A DNA stretch of 32,359 nucleotides from Rhizobium halophilum (GCF_021648825.1 NZ_JAKJHS010000018.1:1-32359); one strand, 5' to 3'; counted from the stretch's first letter, positions 17,361-25,500 are shown. The notes: generated by a model from the letters alone, not told the origin. Program-made: numbers and translations.

Positions 17361-18221
17361 TTGGCAAAACTTGTTGCGACCCTCGCATCGACCCATCACC
17401 CGTTTTACCTGAAGGCGACCACGGCCCCGCCGGACCAGCAAATGCCTCAGGCGCCAGAATGGAAGAGGAAGATCGAAGCTTACCGTGAGACGCTCGCAAA
17501 GACGAAACCGGACGTCCTGGTGATGGTTGGATCTGACCATTTCCATCAGATCTTCCTGGACAACTGCCCGCAATTCCTGATCGGCAAGGCCTCTCGTTAC
17601 GATGCCACCTTCTACAACGAGGAGCGGGAGTTTGGCATTCCGAAATACCTCCTGGAGGGTGACGAAGACATGTCACGCTTCATGCATCAGTCCCTGATGG
17701 ACCAGAACTTCGACTTCGCCTTCTCCAACGAACTGAAGATCGACCATTCGATCATCTGCCCGATCATCACCGTTCGGCCCGACAATGATCTGCCGGTGGT
17801 TCCGATCTACACGAATATCTTCGCTCCTCCGCTTCATTCGCCGCGTCGCTTCTATGATCTCGGACGCGCAATCCGCAAGGCGATCGACGACTACCCGTCC
17901 GACAAGCGGGTCGCCGCGATCGGAACGGGGCATCTATCGCTCGAACTTGGTGGCCCGCGCCAGTTCATGGAGACAGGCCCAGACCCAGTCTTTGACCGCC
18001 AGGCGATCGAGTGGCTACGCGCCGGAGACATCGACGCAATCCTGGCGAACGTCACACACCAGAGCATGGAGAAGAGCGGCAACGCGACGCACGGCTTCCT
18101 CAATTTCATCCTGATGCTGGGCGTAGCCGGACCTGAAGGGGCCGATTACGTGGACAATCTCGACCTCTTCCACACCATGGAAGCCTATTTCACCTGGTAC
18201 CCGAAGGAGCAGGCGGCATGA
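17361..18221 (+). CDS. LigB-type class III extradiol dioxygenase, catalytic subunit
   Basis: A 286-residue protein of the LigB superfamily, whose members cleave catechol-type rings next to the hydroxyls using Fe(II). Conserved elements are His12 (STHHPF), His60 (GSDHFH), and G-T-G-H-L-S with His191 at the place of the LigB catalytic histidine. The third iron ligand is normally a glutamate in a G-x-x-G-x-E-x-x-N-W/F block; here SGNATHGFLNFI puts Gly245 at that place, with His244 beside it. That may matter for activity, though the alignment is by eye. The start is a TTG at 17361, with AAAGGAG 7 nt upstream. It overlaps the LigA-like gene by 4 bp (ATGA), so the two are translationally coupled. 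The substrate cannot be deduced; gallate, protocatechuate and related acids are family options. Confidence 0.9.
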   Translation: MAKLVATLASTHHPFYLKATTAPPDQQMPQAPEWKRKIEAYRETLAKTKPDVLVMVGSDHFHQIFLDNCPQFLIGKASRYDATFYNEEREFGIPKYLLEGDEDMSRFMHQSLMDQNFDFAFSNELKIDHSIICPIITVRPDNDLPVVPIYTNIFAPPLHSPRRFYDLGRAIRKAIDDYPSDKRVAAIGTGHLSLELGGPRQFMETGPDPVFDRQAIEWLRAGDIDAILANVTHQSMEKSGNATHGFLNFILMLGVAGPEGADYVDNLDLFHTMEAYFTWYPKEQAA

Positions 18222-18589
18222 GCAAGTACTACGTCAACAAGTTCCTCTTCACGGTGGATCGAGATCCGGAATACCTCAAGCGGTACATCGAAGATCCCCG
18301 CAGCTTCGTGGCGACATGGGAACAATCGATCGGGCCAAAGCTCCTGGGCAACGAGATGGAGGCTTCAACGGTGCATGTGCTGACCGACAAGGAACGCGAG
18401 GCCTTGATCAACCATGATTTCGTTGCCTTGTTCGAGATCGGAGCGCACTTCTTCCTCAACCTGACGCTGTTCATCGGCATCTATGACGCGCCTTATATGG
18501 CCAAGTCAGGCCCGCTGTCCTTCCAGCGTGAGTTTGCAGCCAAACTGCAGCATTGGCTGGAGCTCGATTACCCGTCCATAGCCACTTAG
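18218..18589 (+). CDS. LigA-like small (alpha) subunit of extradiol dioxygenase
   Basis: A 123-residue, mostly helical protein that resembles the small subunit of protocatechuate 4,5-dioxygenase. L-T-D-K-E-R-E-A-L-I-N-H-D-F at about 55-68, followed by E-I-G-A-H-F-F-L-N-L, matches the family pattern L-T-x-E-E-R-x-A..R-D..L..G-A-x-x-x-x-L. The alpha subunit caps the LigB active site and helps shape substrate choice. Start and stop are firm because the ATG overlaps the LigB stop codon. An AGGAGA site just after the stop (18596-18601) has no gene behind it, suggesting that a third operon member has been lost. Confidence 0.87.
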   Translation: MSKYYVNKFLFTVDRDPEYLKRYIEDPRSFVATWEQSIGPKLLGNEMEASTVHVLTDKEREALINHDFVALFEIGAHFFLNLTLFIGIYDAPYMAKSGPLSFQREFAAKLQHWLELDYPSIAT

Positions 18590-18816
18590 TCTTACAGGAG
18601 AAGCAAGTTCCCGCCTCTGCAGTGCTATCTCAGGGACAATTCTACTGTTGCGCCCAGGGCACCCCCCATTTCTCAATCGACCAGCGTGTGTGAAAACCGA
18701 AGTGGCACCACGTATGGCCGCAGAAGAGCTTTTGCACATGCTGGAGAAGAGAGAAGGCGCAAAGCTTTCTCAATGGCGTGACCCTGATGTGGCCGCGGCT
18801 GTGAACGCGACCCCGC

Positions 18817-19082
18817 TCACGATAGCTCCGATGTATTGGATGCCCAGCGGCTAGTTCTGGCGCTAATGCCCTCATAGTAGTCACCAGAGCTGATCTCTGC
18901 TTAATCACGTGATTGTTGGCCGAGGCAGCAGAGAACGAGCCGGTATAATTGCGGCCGAGGTGCCCGACTCGGCTGGCTGGCTGCTGGGTAGTGGCTTCGT
19001 AGTAGTCGCTATCGCGGGCAAGGGACCGGCCGGGAGCCAGAGTGATGAGGGCGAGGGCTGCGAGGGAGGAAATGTGCTTCAT
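18817..19082 (-). pseudogene. Broken small secreted protein with paired D-Y-Y-E motifs
   Basis: From the ATG at 19082 the minus strand encodes a signal peptide (M-K-H-I-S-S-L-A-A-L-A-L-I-T-L-A) followed by RDSDYYEATTQQPAS and R-N-Y-T-G-S-F. After about residue 65 the reading frame departs. In a neighbouring frame the sequence continues SSGDYYEGIS and ends at 18817. Rhizobial small exported proteins of unknown function often have this plan: signal peptide, D-x-D-Y-Y-E-G, a H/Y-T-G-S-I segment, then a second G-D-Y-Y-E-G. The frameshift separates the two motifs, so the gene is probably inactive or yields a shortened and altered product (the uninterrupted frame runs to 18642). No good ribosome binding site is seen. 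Confidence 0.6.
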
Positions 19083-19305
19083 TTGCGGTCTTGAGCCTAG
19101 ACGAGGCGCGTAGACACAAGAACCAGTTCCACCACGAATTCTGCCAGAAAAGCCACTGCGCTGATGGAGACTAATCATCAAGCGGCCGCCTGTCATACTG
19201 CAATGAGAAATGGGTTGGAACGACGCTGGAGAACGACAGGAGAAAAGGGGATGCTTTGCATCGCGTCACGTGCTTGCGAGGTTGATGGATCACCATGCAG
19301 AGTTC

Positions 19306-19347
19306 GGAAAACAACACGGGGTCCAAGTGTGAACCTGGCCCCGTGTT
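19306..19347 (-). terminator. Rho-independent terminator of the alpha/beta hydrolase
   Basis: On the minus strand AACACGGGGCCA pairs with the complementary arm (19313-19325, one bulged base) around a 10-nt loop and is followed by GTTTTCC. It begins 8 nt after the hydrolase stop codon. Strong stem and T-rich tail make this a convincing terminator. Confidence 0.8.
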
Positions 19348-19354
19348 ACTAGCT

Positions 19355-20134
19355 TCACTGTTTGGCTTTGGAGAGAGCCTGCGCCGCCTCTTCGATCGTG
19401 TCGGCGATTTCCTTGGAGCGGGTAATGAAGAGCGCGTGGCTCCCGGGCACCTTATTGACCTTGGCGCCGATCCGCTCCGCCATGTGCAGCAGCATTGCCT
19501 GGTCAAAGGCCTTATCTTCGGTGGCGATTACTGCCCAGCTCGGCTTGCTTCTCCAAGCTGCGTTCTTAAGTTTTGTGCCAAAGACGGCCATGTTGATCGG
19601 CACCTGAGAGTCGCGCATGAATGCTGCGACGTCGTCTGAGACATCGTGAGCGAACCCTGCCTTGAACCTGTCCGGGCTCACAAAACCGAAGCCGTCCTCG
19701 GTGGTATCGATGATAAACTCTGGCGTCGGTGCGAAACCTTCATACTGCTGTGCAGTCGTTTCGCCGGCATCAGGAGAGAGAGCCGAAACATAAACTAGGC
19801 CGGCGACGTTGGAATGGACGCCTGCCTCCGTGATGACCGTGCCTCCCCATGAATGACCGACCAAAATAGCCGGTCCGCCTTGACGATCAAGCGCCCGTGT
19901 GGTTGCCGCGACATCATCTTCCAAGGACGTCAACGGGTTCTGCACAATCGTTACCTTGTAGCCGCGCTTACTAAGTTCGTCGTAGACACCGCGCCAGCCG
20001 GAGCCGTCGGCGAAGGCGCCATGTACCAGTACGACATTTTTCACAGGAGCAGCTTGAGCCGCGATAGGCATAAGCATCGTGAACGCGAGAGCTGTGGCGC
20101 TTGCGAGAGAAAGAGTGAACGGATTGAGTTCCAT
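19355..20134 (-). CDS. Secreted alpha/beta hydrolase
   Basis: A 259-residue protein with a signal peptide (about residues 1-28, ending I-A-A-Q-A) and one alpha/beta-hydrolase domain. V-L-V-H-G-A-F-A-D-G-S-G-W at 35-47 gives the oxyanion-hole region. The nucleophile elbow is GHSWGG with Ser95; Asp207 (T-E-D-K-A) and His233 (G-S-H-A-L-F) complete the likely triad. Proteins of this group are esterase or haloperoxidase-like hydrolases of unknown substrate and are often reported as stress-induced in Rhizobiales. The start at 20134 is supported by AAGGA 7 nt upstream. A strong terminator follows. The promoter contains a GTAT-N9-ATAC dyad that also appears in a decayed second copy of this region at 25.4-25.7 kb. 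Confidence 0.92.
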   Translation of the reverse strand: MELNPFTLSLASATALAFTMLMPIAAQAAPVKNVVLVHGAFADGSGWRGVYDELSKRGYKVTIVQNPLTSLEDDVAATTRALDRQGGPAILVGHSWGGTVITEAGVHSNVAGLVYVSALSPDAGETTAQQYEGFAPTPEFIIDTTEDGFGFVSPDRFKAGFAHDVSDDVAAFMRDSQVPINMAVFGTKLKNAAWRSKPSWAVIATEDKAFDQAMLLHMAERIGAKVNKVPGSHALFITRSKEIADTIEEAAQALSKAKQ

Positions 20135-20181
20135 GGGTGCATCCTTCGGTTGTGAGATCGAATTGATCGGCAGGGAGGGCC

Positions 20182-20402
20182 GCGATGCCTTCATAGGAGG
20201 GGACCAGAGGCCTCCATCGGCATAAGCACTTTGGCGAAAGGAGCTTCAACAGGCCATCAAACGTGTGTTTCGTTGACCCATCCCTTGGTATTACTCGAAT
20301 ATACGAGGGCCTTCCGGATGATCAGATGCTGACAGAACTGAGCGAGATCGGCAGAAGCTGTGTCCGCCACGGCCCTCGATCAAACCATGCTGATGCTTAA
20401 TT
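20182..20402. repeat. Direct repeat copy A (hydrolase promoter region)
   Basis: This upstream region of the hydrolase is recognisably duplicated at about 25507-25732 in the same orientation. Shared blocks include CATCCCTTGGTATTACT, ATCAGATGCTGAC and GCTGATGCTTAATT. Similarity also continues on both sides: into the hydrolase signal peptide, and into the remnant coding sequence upstream. The copies bracket the virG-peroxidase-virA operon. Confidence 0.85.
20288..20304. promoter_or_regulatory. Putative operator GTAT-N9-ATAC upstream of the hydrolase
   Basis: A dyad of GTAT and ATAC separated by 9 nt, about 154 nt before the hydrolase start codon. It is preserved in the diverged copy at 25619-25635 although the spacer bases differ (TACTCGAAT versus TACTTGCAT). 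The arms match the type of site used by HxlR-family regulators, but no such gene is in the window. Confidence 0.5.
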
Positions 20403-20493
20403 CTAAGTTGTCCGGCAACAAAGGGCAGGTATGTGCAGACGTCAATTTGCTCGGTCGAGGGAACTGACGCACTGCTGTCTGCAGACTACTGCC

Positions 20494-20676
20494 TCAATGG
20501 TGGTAGTACCAATTGCCGGCCTTAGCGGATTGCATGTTAGAGTTCACCCACGGTAGAACAGCGCCCTCGAAGGCAGCGAAGCTCTCAGGCGTCGATCGGT
20601 CTACGGCCACACCTACATGACGAGCGCCCCCGGGAGTAATTTGCCCTCGCGCCGGAAAACCGATCCTCGTCACGCT
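20494..20676 (-). pseudogene. C-terminal remnant of an unidentified protein (copy A)
   Basis: The minus strand keeps 60 codons in one frame ending at 20494: it contains RIGFPARGQITPGGARHVG, V-A-V-D-R-S-T-P-E-S-F-A-A-F and ends A-G-N-W-Y-Y-H-H. No start codon or complete domain precedes it; another frame just upstream (S-D-A-G-A-V-I-S-A-A-T-G-V) may be the preceding part. The segment V-A-V-D-R-S..F-A-A-F-E-G-A-V-L-P-W-V matches, position by position, the remnant at 25750-25931, showing that both descend from one gene. I do not recognise the family. Confidence 0.55.
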
Positions 20677-20825
20677 CTGTTGGTGCCTGTGACACCAGTA
20701 GCGGCGCTTATCACTGCGCCTGCGTCAGAGAGCGTGGCGGACTGTTGACCTGGATCCTGCTAAGCGCTCTCCTGCGCCAACTCGCGGCGTTTCGCTCTCT
20801 GCCCTTTACGTACCTGGGCCACGTC

Positions 20826-23351
20826 TCAAGAAGAGGGGTGAATAATATCAGAAATAGCGTATGCGAGGGCTTGTGAGCTGAAGGGCTTCTTCAATAGTGA
20901 ATAAAACTCCCTTGGATCGACACCTCTGTCATCCTCTACGAGTAGAAGATACCGGGCGGCAGGCAGCGTAGACCTCAGGCTGCCTAAGATGCCTTCAGGA
21001 GTAACAGAACTTGCATCAATGATGAGGAGGTCTGGTGGAGCTCCGTTATGTTTGATTGCATCCTCCAAGCCGGAAAGGTCCGAATAACCGAGGGCCTCAT
21101 AGCCAAGTGCCGCCACCTTCTCTTCGTACATTTCGAGCAGTGACCTGTCCTTCTCCAGTATCATGATCCGCTCGCCGTTGCCCGTGGGCACAGCGCGGTC
21201 ATCGTAGAAGCTTCTTATCGGAAGGGGTGGCAGGGAGCTTGCTGGAAAATAGAGATCAAAGCGCGTGCCCGAACTGGCGGAGCTTTCCACGTGGATACTT
21301 CCGCCGAAAGCGGAAACGCTTCCGTGGACCGCAGAAAGGCCAAGTCCAGTGCCGCCGGACATCGACCGCGTAGTGTAGAATGGTTCGAAGATGTGGGGAA
21401 GTACGTGGTCTGGAATGCCTTGCCCACGATCCTGCACCGACAAACAAACATAAGTTCCGGGCGAGATTTCCCCATGCGAAAGAACGCGTCTCCTGCGTTC
21501 TATGACGTGTTTCACCTCCACCGTGACTTCTTGACCTCGTGAAGACGCTTCCATCGCGTTCTTACAAAGGTTCATGACGATCTGATGCACCTCCACTGGG
21601 TTCCCTTCAATGACGGCAGGCTCCTCACACAGATGAGCGGTCAGAGTAACGGTGTTCCTAAGAGTGACCTGGAGGAGCGGCATGATATCGGCCACCGCCT
21701 CCGAGACGTTGAACGGCTTCATTGCGCGTTCTCTTTTACGGCTGAACGTAAGGATCTGGTCGACTATATGTTTCGCTCTTTCGCCGCTCGTTAGGATCTC
21801 CTGCACGTAATGCCGCGTCATCGACGGTTTACGGAGCAATTGCAGCGCCATCTCACCATAGCCGAGGATCGCCCCTAAAACGTTGTTGAATTCGTGGGCT
21901 ATACCACCTGCGAGCGTACCAACCGCCTCCAGTCGCTGGGAATGCTCAAGGCGATGTTCAAGCGCGTCGCGCTCCTGTTGACGCCGGTCTGTTTCAACAA
22001 ACTCCATCAGGATTTGCAGGCTCGCCTTAACCAGCGCGATCTCGTCTGCCCCAAGCTTCGGCCGAGGGATATCAAATAGCAGAAGTAGCGTCGCGACATG
22101 CCCATCCGGCAACTGCGAGCCCAGGATAAAGCCAGAAATGATCGAGTTTCTGGTAAAGGTGAGTTCGTCCGGCCTAAGGAGATCCAGATACATCGCATGG
22201 TCTGTAGCGCCAGACGCACGCAAATGATCATGGCTTTGTAGAAAGGTGGCAAACTGCAGAGACAGCTCTCGACTGCCTGCCTCTCCCTCTTCATTCAGCC
22301 TATAGAAATTTCGGATCTCTTTGGCATCTATGTCGACAATAGCGAACCCACAGGTATCAGCGCGAAAAAAGCAGTTGAGTACATTCAAAGCTCGCTCCAT
22401 GAAATCCGGAAAGTCATGCGGCGCGGCGTTGAACATATCAGCCTTGATATTTGCAATCACCTGCTCGAAATGCAGCAGTCTTTTTAGCCGCTCCGTCTGA
22501 TTGCGGAGCCGGTAAACGAGCACGAAGACATAGATGCAGAGGCTTATAGCAGTTGCCCCCAGGAGCACACGGCTTGCTGCCGCGCTTGAGTTCGCTTGTG
22601 CTGCTTCCTCAAGGTATCCCGACTGAAGTGCCCCCGCCCGTGCCGGAGTGGGCGAGGCTTGAAGCATAGCGACCTTAGCGTCCACGGTCGGTAGTATGGA
22701 GAGGATCATGTTGGCATGCGCGGTAAGGGTCTGCACCTCCTTGGCTGCGGGGGAAACAACCGTGGATCTCTGCAACTGGTTAAGGCGCATGTTGATCGCC
22801 TCCTTCAGATCCGGATCCGGAGCGGTGGAAAACCCAAGCATCAAGTTCCCCAAATCTCCTGCCTCCACTAAAGCCAGTTTCACGGTTGGGCTGCGAGATT
22901 GGTGAAGCCCCGTGAGTGTTTGCCCGAATACCGAAATCGAGTTCTGGAGCAGAGCGTTTCGTGTCTTGAACTTTTCGACAAGCGACTCATCGGCCTCAAT
23001 TCCCGCGTGGAGATCATGCAGGAGTTGCTCAAGTTTTTCGCTCGATTCGAAATTCGATCCAGTAAGTAAATCAGCAAGCGTAGCGACGGTGTTTCGTAAC
23101 GCAACAACCGAATCCACAAGAGGATCGTAAGACATCAGCAAACCTGCCCGTGCACGCAGCACATCCCGCTGCAGTGAAGCATGATTCACGTCGATGGCGC
23201 GAAGCGTCATCATCACCGCTTCATGAGTTGGCCGTCCTGCATCTCGGCCCGCTGCAATGACTGCTAAGGAAATTGCTGCAAGTGTGGCAACTGCAATTAG
23301 CCAGGCTTCAACGCCGATCTTTGTGGACCGAGGTTTCAAGCCTCTTGCCAT
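20826..23351 (-). CDS. virA: VirA-like hybrid sensor histidine kinase
   Basis: 841 residues with the layout of Agrobacterium VirA: TM1 (about 17-35), periplasmic helical domain (37-260), TM2 (262-281), cytoplasmic GAF-like linker (about 290-455), kinase core and C-terminal receiver. The periplasmic segment S-L-Q-R-D-V-L-R-A-R-A-G-L matches the VirA/DAHL-type sensor signature. The phospho-acceptor is His486 in GGIAHEFNN, followed by V-D-Q-I-L-T-F-S-R-K as in VirA. Other boxes are Asn594/Asn598, D-R-G-Q-G-I at 641-646 and G-T-G-L-G-L at 667-672. The receiver (about 728-836) keeps Asp779 and Lys822 but has Val805 where Thr or Ser is usual. VirA senses plant phenolics, sugar and pH; whether this copy does is unknown. 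Its start overlaps the peroxidase 3' end by 44 bp. Confidence 0.93.
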   Translation of the reverse strand: MARGLKPRSTKIGVEAWLIAVATLAAISLAVIAAGRDAGRPTHEAVMMTLRAIDVNHASLQRDVLRARAGLLMSYDPLVDSVVALRNTVATLADLLTGSNFESSEKLEQLLHDLHAGIEADESLVEKFKTRNALLQNSISVFGQTLTGLHQSRSPTVKLALVEAGDLGNLMLGFSTAPDPDLKEAINMRLNQLQRSTVVSPAAKEVQTLTAHANMILSILPTVDAKVAMLQASPTPARAGALQSGYLEEAAQANSSAAASRVLLGATAISLCIYVFVLVYRLRNQTERLKRLLHFEQVIANIKADMFNAAPHDFPDFMERALNVLNCFFRADTCGFAIVDIDAKEIRNFYRLNEEGEAGSRELSLQFATFLQSHDHLRASGATDHAMYLDLLRPDELTFTRNSIISGFILGSQLPDGHVATLLLLFDIPRPKLGADEIALVKASLQILMEFVETDRRQQERDALEHRLEHSQRLEAVGTLAGGIAHEFNNVLGAILGYGEMALQLLRKPSMTRHYVQEILTSGERAKHIVDQILTFSRKRERAMKPFNVSEAVADIMPLLQVTLRNTVTLTAHLCEEPAVIEGNPVEVHQIVMNLCKNAMEASSRGQEVTVEVKHVIERRRRVLSHGEISPGTYVCLSVQDRGQGIPDHVLPHIFEPFYTTRSMSGGTGLGLSAVHGSVSAFGGSIHVESSASSGTRFDLYFPASSLPPLPIRSFYDDRAVPTGNGERIMILEKDRSLLEMYEEKVAALGYEALGYSDLSGLEDAIKHNGAPPDLLIIDASSVTPEGILGSLRSTLPAARYLLLVEDDRGVDPREFYSLLKKPFSSQALAYAISDIIHPSS

Positions 23352-24321
23352 TGTAGTCTCCGGTCAGACTTTTGAGGAAGGACACGATTGCGTCTATCTC
23401 ATCTGTTGCAAGTTCTCGTCCAAGTTGGCTAATTGCCATGATTGACACCGCGTCATCCAGAGTTTCGGCCCTGCCATCGTGAAAGTATGGAGCCGTAACC
23501 TCCACATTCCTGAGACTGGGCACGCGAAATGTCTCTTGATCCTGTTCCACTGCGCTCAGAGGCCACTGAGGGGGCTGCGCGGCGGGGAGGTCGACAGTCG
23601 CTGGATTTGCGAATAGCCCGAAAATCTGAAACATGTTGCCGCCAACGTTTGAGCCCTGATGGCACGAGACACAGCCATACTCCTTAAAAAGTTTGTATCC
23701 ATACCGCTGCCTTGGCGTGATCGCGTCATGCTCACCCTGCAGGAAGCGGTCAAAGGGCGCATTTGGCGTGACCAGCGACCGCTGGAAGGCGACAAGCGCG
23801 TCCAGAACAGCCTCCCGATGTGGCTGGCTGCCGTACACCGATATGAACTGCATTCGGTAGTACGGTGTAGCGCTCAGTCGCGGTATTAGCGTCTCCCAAT
23901 CGTTTGCCATAAGGTTGGCGTCAAGAAGGACATTCTCGTTCTGAACTTCTAAGGAGGTATGTTTGCCCCGCCAGCCAAGTCTGTAATTGTTGCCTACGTT
24001 GAAGATCGTCGGCGCGTTGAAGGCATGCATCCGCCCTTCATAGCCGATCGTCCGTTTAACACGGACCGTTCCGCCAGTCGCAAGGTCATGGCAGGAGCTG
24101 CAAGCAAGGGTTTGTCGCCTGGAAAGGATTGGATCATGAAACAGATGGCCCCCAAGTAGAACCTTGGCTTCGCTGAGCACGGGTGCGGCCGGCAGTGGCG
24201 ATAGCGGCTCGCGCCTCATATCGATTGCGGCTTCGCGCTCCTCCGCCGCCTGCGGCAGTGATGACGCAAGTAGAACTAGCGACGCTACCGCGGGGAGGGC
24301 TAACCCTCTTAGGCCTTTCAA
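23308..24321 (-). CDS. Di-haem cytochrome c peroxidase / MauG-family protein
   Basis: A 337-residue secreted protein with a signal peptide (about 1-25, ending P-Q-A-A) and two haem c sites: C74-S-S-C77-H78 and C217-V-S-C220-H221. T-A-P-Y-F-H-D-G-R-A-E-T-L at 276-288 is typical of bacterial cytochrome c peroxidases. The classical enzyme reduces hydrogen peroxide in the periplasm using electrons from cytochrome c or a cupredoxin. MauG-type members oxidise protein side chains instead, and the two cannot be told apart here. The start is a TTG at 24321, overlapping the virG stop by 4 bp (TTGA); the signal peptide begins right there and no internal Met precedes its end. The 3' end overlaps virA by 44 bp, so it is locked inside the virG-virA operon. 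Confidence 0.92.
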   Translation of the reverse strand: MKGLRGLALPAVASLVLLASSLPQAAEEREAAIDMRREPLSPLPAAPVLSEAKVLLGGHLFHDPILSRRQTLACSSCHDLATGGTVRVKRTIGYEGRMHAFNAPTIFNVGNNYRLGWRGKHTSLEVQNENVLLDANLMANDWETLIPRLSATPYYRMQFISVYGSQPHREAVLDALVAFQRSLVTPNAPFDRFLQGEHDAITPRQRYGYKLFKEYGCVSCHQGSNVGGNMFQIFGLFANPATVDLPAAQPPQWPLSAVEQDQETFRVPSLRNVEVTAPYFHDGRAETLDDAVSIMAISQLGRELATDEIDAIVSFLKSLTGDYNGKRLETSVHKDRR

Positions 24322-25046
24322 CTCGGGACGCTCACAGGTCGGTCGACCGAAACATCTGCATCGAAGATGTAGCCTGCACCACGCTCCGTCTTGATCAGGT
24401 CGGGCCGCGCAGGGTTTTCGTTTAGCTTTCGGCGAAGCCTGAGGATTAACACATCAATGCTCCGGTCAAAAACCTCATCACTGTGAACTCTGCTGGAAGA
24501 CAGCAGATGCTCGCGCGTCAGAACGTGTCTCGGTGAACCGAGAAATGCCCGAAGTAGATTGAACTCACCCGCGGTAAGCTTCACTTTATGATTGTCAGCT
24601 CCTTGGAGCTGGCGAGTTTTAACATCGAGCGCCCAATTTCCGAAGTAGTAGGCCTTTGGGTCTTTCGCCCCCTTAGGCCTTGCTAGCTCCCTGCGGAGAG
24701 AGGATCGAACGCGGGCAAGCAACTCACGGACACCGAACGGTTTGGTGATGTAGTCAACGGCACCAAGTTCCAACCCAACAACCTTATCCGCCTCATCCAG
24801 CCTGTCGCCACTGATAATGACGACCGGGGCATCCGACGAGGTAGTCACCTTTCTTACTACCTCCAAACCATCCTCGTGCCCCAGATTAAGATCCACGATC
24901 ACTAGGTCAGGGGGGTCATTTGTCATGATTCGCAACAGGTGCTCGCTGTCTTTGATTCCGGTTACCCGAAAAGCATGTTGAGACAAATAATCTTTCAGCA
25001 AAGATCGTATGGCTGCGTCGTCATCAATCAAAAGAACGTGTTTCAC
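24318..25046 (-). CDS. virG: VirG-like response regulator (first copy)
   Basis: 242 residues: receiver (1-118) with Asp8-Asp10, phospho-acceptor Asp52 (VIVDLNLGHEDGL, same position as Agrobacterium VirG), and Lys in TKPFG. It is joined to an OmpR/PhoB winged-helix DNA-binding domain (about 140-232; KLTAGEFNLL, FDRSIDVLILRLRRKL, LIKTERGAGY). All of this follows VirG closely. The start is a GTG at 25046 beginning M-K-H-V-L-L-I-D-D-D. Agrobacterium virG also uses a non-AUG start at this same K-H-V-L-L position. The frame stays open far upstream (to 25715), but that part looks non-coding. It is the first gene of a three-gene operon with the di-haem peroxidase and virA. A vir-box (TNCAATTGAAAY) was looked for and not clearly found. 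Confidence 0.94.
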   Translation of the reverse strand: MKHVLLIDDDAAIRSLLKDYLSQHAFRVTGIKDSEHLLRIMTNDPPDLVIVDLNLGHEDGLEVVRKVTTSSDAPVVIISGDRLDEADKVVGLELGAVDYITKPFGVRELLARVRSSLRRELARPKGAKDPKAYYFGNWALDVKTRQLQGADNHKVKLTAGEFNLLRAFLGSPRHVLTREHLLSSSRVHSDEVFDRSIDVLILRLRRKLNENPARPDLIKTERGAGYIFDADVSVDRPVSVPS

Positions 25047-25309
25047 GGCTGGTCTTTGCCTTCCAGATACAACATCACTCGTCGTGTTTCCTAGCCGCGA
25101 GCCATTGCGATGCCTGCGATGCTCAACGGCTATTTCCGGGTTGTTATGGGCGTTTGTTTCGCTGCAGTTTCGAGACCTAACTATTTGATGACATATGCAA
25201 GAGGGGGTGGTGGCCCCTAGCCTTGCGGGAAGCGCTTTGGGCAGTTCTCTCGTACGGCGGGGTCGCTCACAGTGAGACATGGGCTTGGCTCCTTTAGGAC
25301 GGAAGCCTG

Positions 25310-25414
25310 ATGCTAGGAGTGTTTGCAGGAGCAGCCTGAGCCGCCACAGGCCCCAGAACGGCGAACGCGAGAGCTGTGGCGCCTGCCAAGAGAGAGTGAT
25401 GGATTGAATTCCAT
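25310..25414 (-). pseudogene. 5' remnant of a second hydrolase gene
   Basis: From the ATG at 25414 the minus strand matches the start of the intact hydrolase: M-E-F-N-P-S, then after a 2-base deletion A-G-A-T-A-L-A-F-A-V-L-G-P-V-A-A-Q-A-A-P. In the intact gene the same place reads S-A-T-A-L-A-F-T-M-L-M-P-I-A-A-Q-A-A-P. The similarity ends soon after the signal peptide, so the catalytic domain has been lost. It is part of the right-hand copy of the duplicated module. Confidence 0.85.
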
Positions 25415-25468
25415 GGGTGTATCCTCGCCTCGAGAGATTGAAGTCTTGATCGCCCGCACTTTCTCCCA

Positions 25469-25500
25469 GCCGGGCAACGGGAGGGGGACCGTTGCCCGGC
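25469..25500. repeat. Strong hairpin inserted in duplicated region B
   Basis: GCCGGGCAACGG (25469-25480) and its exact complement (25489-25500) form a 12-bp stem with an 8-nt loop. Copy A has no equivalent between the operator and the hydrolase start, so about 50-60 bp were gained here. It could be a small palindromic intergenic element of the type common in rhizobia, or a leader hairpin. Confidence 0.7.
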
